Assembly (NCBI GenBank): GCA_964494395.1
Contig: CAZBTI010000085.1
Span: 1-16,033, forward strand
Direction of reading: 5' to 3'
Length of the DNA: 16,033 bases
From: SHLQ01 sp964494395
GTDB lineage: Bacteria; Actinomycetota; Acidimicrobiia; Acidimicrobiales; SHLQ01
This document shows, one piece after another, positions 13,379 through 16,033 of the stretch. Both the position numbers and the translations under genes were made by a program. Every line of letters begins with the position of its first letter. Position 1 is the stretch's first letter. A model generated the notes under the pieces. It was not told the origin of the DNA. It made no database searches and saw only the letters and a list, made by a program, of their open reading frames with translations.

Positions 13379-15002
13379 CGATGGATGCTCGAGCCTGTTC
13401 GCGAAGAATGAATTTCTGAATCTTCCCGGTGCTGGTCTTGGGAAGTTCGCCGAACTCAACCACCTTCGGGGTCTTGAAGCCAGCGAGATGTTCACGGCAG
13501 AACGAGATGATCTCGTCTTCGTCGGCGGCGTGATCCGGCTTCAATTCGATGAACGCCATCGGTACCTCGCCCCACTTCTCGTGTGGTCGGGCAACGACGC
13601 CGGCTGCCAACACGGCCGGGTGTTTGTAGAGCGTGTTCTCAACCTCGACCGACGACACGTTCTCTCCACCGGAGATGATCACGTCTTTCAATCGGTCTTT
13701 GATCTGGATGTAGCCGTTCTCGTGCCAGACCGCTCCATCGCCACTGTGGAACCAGCCGCCTTCGAACGCTGCGGCGGTGGTCTCGGGGTCTTTGTAGTAG
13801 CCCTTCATCACCGTGTTGCCCCGAACGAGGATCTCGCCTTGGGTCTCGCCGTCGCGGGGGACCTTCTCCATCGTCTCGGTGTTGATCACGGCCAACTCTT
13901 CGTTCATTGGCATCGTCACGCCCTGCCATGCCTTCTTATCGGACCGGGCATTGGCATCGAGCACCTCCCACTCGTCACGCCATTCGCATTGGCTGACGTG
14001 GCCGTAGGTCTCGGTCAGTCCGTACACCTGGAGAATGTTGAACCCCATTGGTTCGATCGCTTTCAGGATCGCCGCCGGTGGCGGAGCGCCTGCGGTCAGG
14101 GCTTGGACGGTGTGGTCGAATTCCCGTCGCTCATCGTCTGTGGCGTTCACCAACATCGACAAGATGACTGGTGCGCCGCCGAAGTGAGTGACGCCGTGGT
14201 CGGCGATTGCATCGAACACATTCGAAGCAGTGATGTCGCGAATGCACACGATGGTTCCGGCTAGCAGTGTCATCGTCCAGGCGTGGCCCCATCCATTGCA
14301 GTGGAACATCGGCACCGTGTAGAGGTAGGTGGGCCGACCGTGAAGGCCCCAGCCAGCAACGGTGCCCATCGACATGAGGTACGAGCCGCGGTGGTGGTAG
14401 ACGACACCCTTCGGAACACCGGTGCTGCCGCTCGTGTAGTTGAGGCTGTGGGCCTGCCATTCGTCGGCGGGCATCTGCCAGTCGAAGTTCGGGTCGCCGC
14501 TCTCGAGAAGCTCCTCGTAGGTTTGGTCGCCGAGGCGCTCACCACCAGGACCGGCTGGGTCAGAAATGTCGATCACGATGATGTCGCGGTCGACCTTTGC
14601 CAAGGCTGCGCTCACCGTGCGGCTGAATGCGGTGTCGGTGATGAGGACCTTTGCATCGGAGTGGTCGAGAATGTAGGAAACGGTGTCGACGTCGAGGCGT
14701 GTGTTGATCGCGTTGAGGACGCCTCCCGCCATCGAAACACCGAAGTGAGCTTCGAACAGCTCGGGGGTGTTCGGAGACATGACGCTCACGGTGTCGCCGA
14801 GGCCGATGCCGAGTTGGGTGAGCCCCGAGGCCAGACGGGTAGTTCGCTCGCCTACGTCTCCCCATGAGTACCGACGGTCTCCGTAGATGACCGCCTCGTC
14901 ATTGGGGTGCAGGTCGACGGTGCGCAGAAGGAACGAAAGCGGAGTGAGCGGCACATGGTTCGCCGGAGTTCTGGCCAAGGCATCAAAGTGTTCAGCAGAC
15001 AT
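13371..15002 (-). CDS. AMP-forming acyl-CoA synthetase (acyl-activating enzyme family)
   Basis: A 543-residue adenylate-forming ligase that makes an acyl-CoA from a carboxylic acid, ATP and CoA. Motifs: the P-loop YTSGSTGVPKG (189-199), YGLTE (327-331), HSGD (419-422), DRLKD (436-440) followed by VIISGGENVSS, and TSTGKIQK (523-530) with the catalytic lysine K527. GVLNAINTRLD (94-104) and VPMFHCNGWGHAW (230-242) point to the short/medium-chain acyl-activating group shared with plant AAE enzymes rather than long-chain FadD. The ATG at 15002 lacks a clear ribosome-binding site. Divergent from the small ORF at 15216 and coupled to the downstream nuclease gene. It could feed an acyl-CoA dehydrogenase such as the one at 10133, but nothing shows they share a substrate. 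Confidence 0.92.
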   Translation of the reverse strand: MSAEHFDALARTPANHVPLTPLSFLLRTVDLHPNDEAVIYGDRRYSWGDVGERTTRLASGLTQLGIGLGDTVSVMSPNTPELFEAHFGVSMAGGVLNAINTRLDVDTVSYILDHSDAKVLITDTAFSRTVSAALAKVDRDIIVIDISDPAGPGGERLGDQTYEELLESGDPNFDWQMPADEWQAHSLNYTSGSTGVPKGVVYHHRGSYLMSMGTVAGWGLHGRPTYLYTVPMFHCNGWGHAWTMTLLAGTIVCIRDITASNVFDAIADHGVTHFGGAPVILSMLVNATDDERREFDHTVQALTAGAPPPAAILKAIEPMGFNILQVYGLTETYGHVSQCEWRDEWEVLDANARSDKKAWQGVTMPMNEELAVINTETMEKVPRDGETQGEILVRGNTVMKGYYKDPETTAAAFEGGWFHSGDGAVWHENGYIQIKDRLKDVIISGGENVSSVEVENTLYKHPAVLAAGVVARPHEKWGEVPMAFIELKPDHAADEDEIISFCREHLAGFKTPKVVEFGELPKTSTGKIQKFILREQARASIDG

Positions 15003-15215
15003 AGTCCAAACCTACCGCCAGCATCGCTTCGCTCGCTGTATTGGCTCAGCCCTGGCGGGCTTCCCCAAACTCGAGTTGCTCGCCTAGGGGCTCACAACGT
15101 CGCCTCGTATGGCCAGCGAGCGTTTTCTGGAGCGAAGCGGAGGAAAAGGCTGTAAGAGACGAGCTCGCTCTACGAGCGAGGAACGACTGTCACACCTCCG
15201 CGCGATGATGTTCAC
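15003..15215. promoter_or_regulatory. 213-bp divergent intergenic region with nested inverted repeats
   Basis: Between the divergent ligase and small-protein genes. CGCTTCGCTCGCTG (15025-15038) has reverse-complement partners CAGCGAGCG (15114-15122) and AGCGAAGCG (15131-15139), and a compact hairpin CTCGCTC-TAC-GAGCGAG lies at 15164-15180. No convincing gene, tRNA or known riboswitch fold was seen. Both promoters must lie here, but no clear -35/-10 pair could be chosen. Confidence 0.35.
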
Positions 15216-15536
15216 ATGGAGTCGACGTCGATACGTTTCGCAGGGGCAGCCCGGGAACTCAGCCGCGCGGCGCGGCTCTGTGGAATCGACGCTCCGGCAT
15301 TCACGTCGCCTCCACGGCTTACTGGCTATAGTCGCACTATTCGGCGTCGCCCGAACGGTGTCACCGTATCGATCGCCCTTCGCAACAGGCCGTGGCCTGC
15401 CGTCCTGGCCGACATGGTCGATGGGGTCATAAATGCAAACGGCCTGACCGGCCGAGAGGCCGATCAGGCGCGCAATGCGTTGTGGTTGTCGGTTGTTCAG
15501 CCAGATGCCGAGATTCAAATCTCCGCGGCTGCGTAG
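15216..15536 (+). CDS. Small conserved-looking hypothetical protein
   Basis: A 106-residue protein of no recognised family. Visible features: MESTSIRFAGAARELSRAARLCG, a PPRLTGYSRTIRRRPNG segment, a hydrophobic strand pattern VTVSIALRNRPWPAVLADMVDGVINANGL, and a C-terminal helix ADQARNALWLSVV. It has no transmembrane segment or cysteine cluster and looks like a small alpha/beta protein. The sequence feels familiar from actinobacterial genomes as an uncharacterised protein, but this is recollection, not a search. It starts at ATG 15216 without a strong ribosome-binding site and ends 11 bp before the convergent fasciclin gene. Normal-looking amino-acid composition and the exact fit between its neighbours support it being real over the overlapping open frame at 15109-15432. 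Confidence 0.6.
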   Translation: MESTSIRFAGAARELSRAARLCGIDAPAFTSPPRLTGYSRTIRRRPNGVTVSIALRNRPWPAVLADMVDGVINANGLTGREADQARNALWLSVVQPDAEIQISAAA

Positions 15537-15547
15537 GTTCAGCTCGT

Positions 15548-16033
15548 TTAGCTTGGGATGAGAACGCTGTCGATGACGTGAACTACACCATTGCCAGCGA
15601 CGAGGTCGGTGGCGGTCACGGTCGGCCCGCCGTTCAAGACGACTGAGCCCTCGACGACTTCAATACCAATTTCGCCATCAGCGAGTGGGCTAATTGAACC
15701 GCCGTCAGCCTCGATTGCATCTTCGGCAAGAATTTGTTCTGGGATCACGTGGAAGAGGAGTGTGTCCGCGAGATCGGACGATGCAAGGAGTTCGTCAGCG
15801 CTGATGCCGGTGCTCGCGAAGAAGGCCTCAAAGGCATCGTTCGAAGGAGCGAACACGGTGAAGGGGCCGTCTCCCTGAAGTGTTTCGACGAGATCGGCTT
15901 GTTCGAGCGCGGCAACGAGAATGCTGAAGTCATCGGTTGACAAGGCAACGTCTACGACGGTTGCGGGAATGTCCGAGGCCTCATCGTCCGAGGCCTCTTC
16001 ATCTTCCATGGCTTCGTCGTCTTCCATGGCTTC
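15548..16033 (-). CDS. Fasciclin (FAS1) domain protein, C-terminal part (5' truncated by window)
   Basis: At least 161 codons, with the N-terminus beyond the right edge. After an acidic repeat linker (EAMEDDEAMEDEEASDDEASD) comes one complete FAS1 domain: DFSILVAALEQADLVETL, the H1 motif GPFTVFAPSNDAFEAF, the Y/F-H motif LLFHVIP, and the H2 motif NGVVHVIDSVLIPS, where the protein ends. FAS1 proteins are secreted or surface-anchored adhesion-type proteins; a signal peptide or lipobox would be expected upstream but is not visible here. The ATGs inside the repeat (16027 and 16009) are in-frame Met codons of the repeat, not likely starts. Convergent with the small ORF, 11 bp apart. Confidence 0.9.
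   Translation of the reverse strand, partial: EAMEDDEAMEDEEASDDEASDIPATVVDVALSTDDFSILVAALEQADLVETLQGDGPFTVFAPSNDAFEAFFASTGISADELLASSDLADTLLFHVIPEQILAEDAIEADGGSISPLADGEIGIEVVEGSVVLNGGPTVTATDLVAGNGVVHVIDSVLIPS
15971..16033 (-). repeat. Tandem coding repeats in the FAS1 acidic linker
   Basis: Two 15-bp units (15971-15985, 15986-16000; differing at one base, each GTCCGAGGCCTCxTC on the plus strand) adjoin two 18-bp units (16001-16018 and 16019 to the window edge, each containing TCTTCCATGGCTTC). They encode E-A-S-D-(D) and E-A-M-E-D-(D/E) repeats. The array may continue beyond the window and could vary in length between strains. Confidence 0.8.

Noticed and set aside
13375..13384. 10-bp palindrome CCATCGATGG at the ligase/nuclease junction
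   Set aside because: Short palindromes of this size occur by chance, and this one is coding sequence around an ATG-GAT start.
13379..13495. N-terminal extension of the nuclease gene to 13495
   Set aside because: The extra 39 residues lie inside the ligase's conserved C-terminal end, are basic and low in family character, and the ATG at 13378 gives a compact coupled start.
13311..14264. A 317-codon plus-strand open frame opposite the acyl-CoA synthetase
   Set aside because: The synthetase carries all adenylation motifs on the minus strand; the plus-strand translation has no recognisable domain.
15164..15180. Hairpin as an intrinsic terminator
   Set aside because: It lies between divergent genes where no transcript should end, and has no T-run.

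Overview
The window looks like chromosomal DNA of a moderately GC-rich actinobacterium, perhaps a marine or freshwater Acidimicrobiia-type lineage. The lineage is inferred from a NucS mismatch endonuclease, a VanW lipoprotein, a MenJ/geranylgeranyl-reductase-like flavoprotein, several fatty-acid-type enzymes, dense packing and frequent GTG starts. No mobile element, rRNA, tRNA or CRISPR array was seen. Three minus-strand and two plus-strand blocks alternate, almost all intergenic gaps are below 220 bp, and no gene-free stretch exceeds 300 bp.

Layout. 1-260 (+) is the 3' end of typA/bipA, closed by a hairpin shared with the convergent block. 291-6486 (all minus) reads, in transcription order: ABC1/UbiB atypical kinase, then NucS overlapping a VanW-domain lipoprotein by 4 bp (GTGA), then a GGR-family FAD reductase and a DUF302 protein. 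6606-10014 (+) is a tight three-gene operon: choline-sulfatase (betC), a CntA/YeaW-like Rieske oxygenase and an SDR dehydrogenase, joined by ATGA and TAATG overlaps. It begins at a divergent promoter region carrying a perfect 16-bp palindrome and ends at a 41-nt, almost loop-less inverted repeat. 10133-12434 (+) holds an acyl-CoA dehydrogenase and a tandem VOC protein. 12431-15002 (minus) holds an acyl-CoA synthetase and, overlapping it by 8 bp, a small RecB/Cas4-like PD-(D/E)XK nuclease with a probable Fe-S cluster. 15216-15536 (+) is a small unrecognised protein. 15548-16033 (minus) is the C-terminal part of a fasciclin-domain protein cut by the window edge.

How the genes work together. The most distinctive unit is the betC operon. 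BetC should release choline from choline-O-sulfate. The next gene is not the usual BetA/BetB pair but a Rieske oxygenase resembling carnitine/quaternary-ammonium oxygenases, followed by an SDR. This suggests an oxygenase-based route for osmolyte-derived choline or a related quaternary amine, probably controlled by a TetR-type repressor at the palindrome that overlaps the predicted -35 box. The transcript may be leaderless. The oxygenase's reductase partner and the regulator are not in the window, so the substrate and products remain inference.
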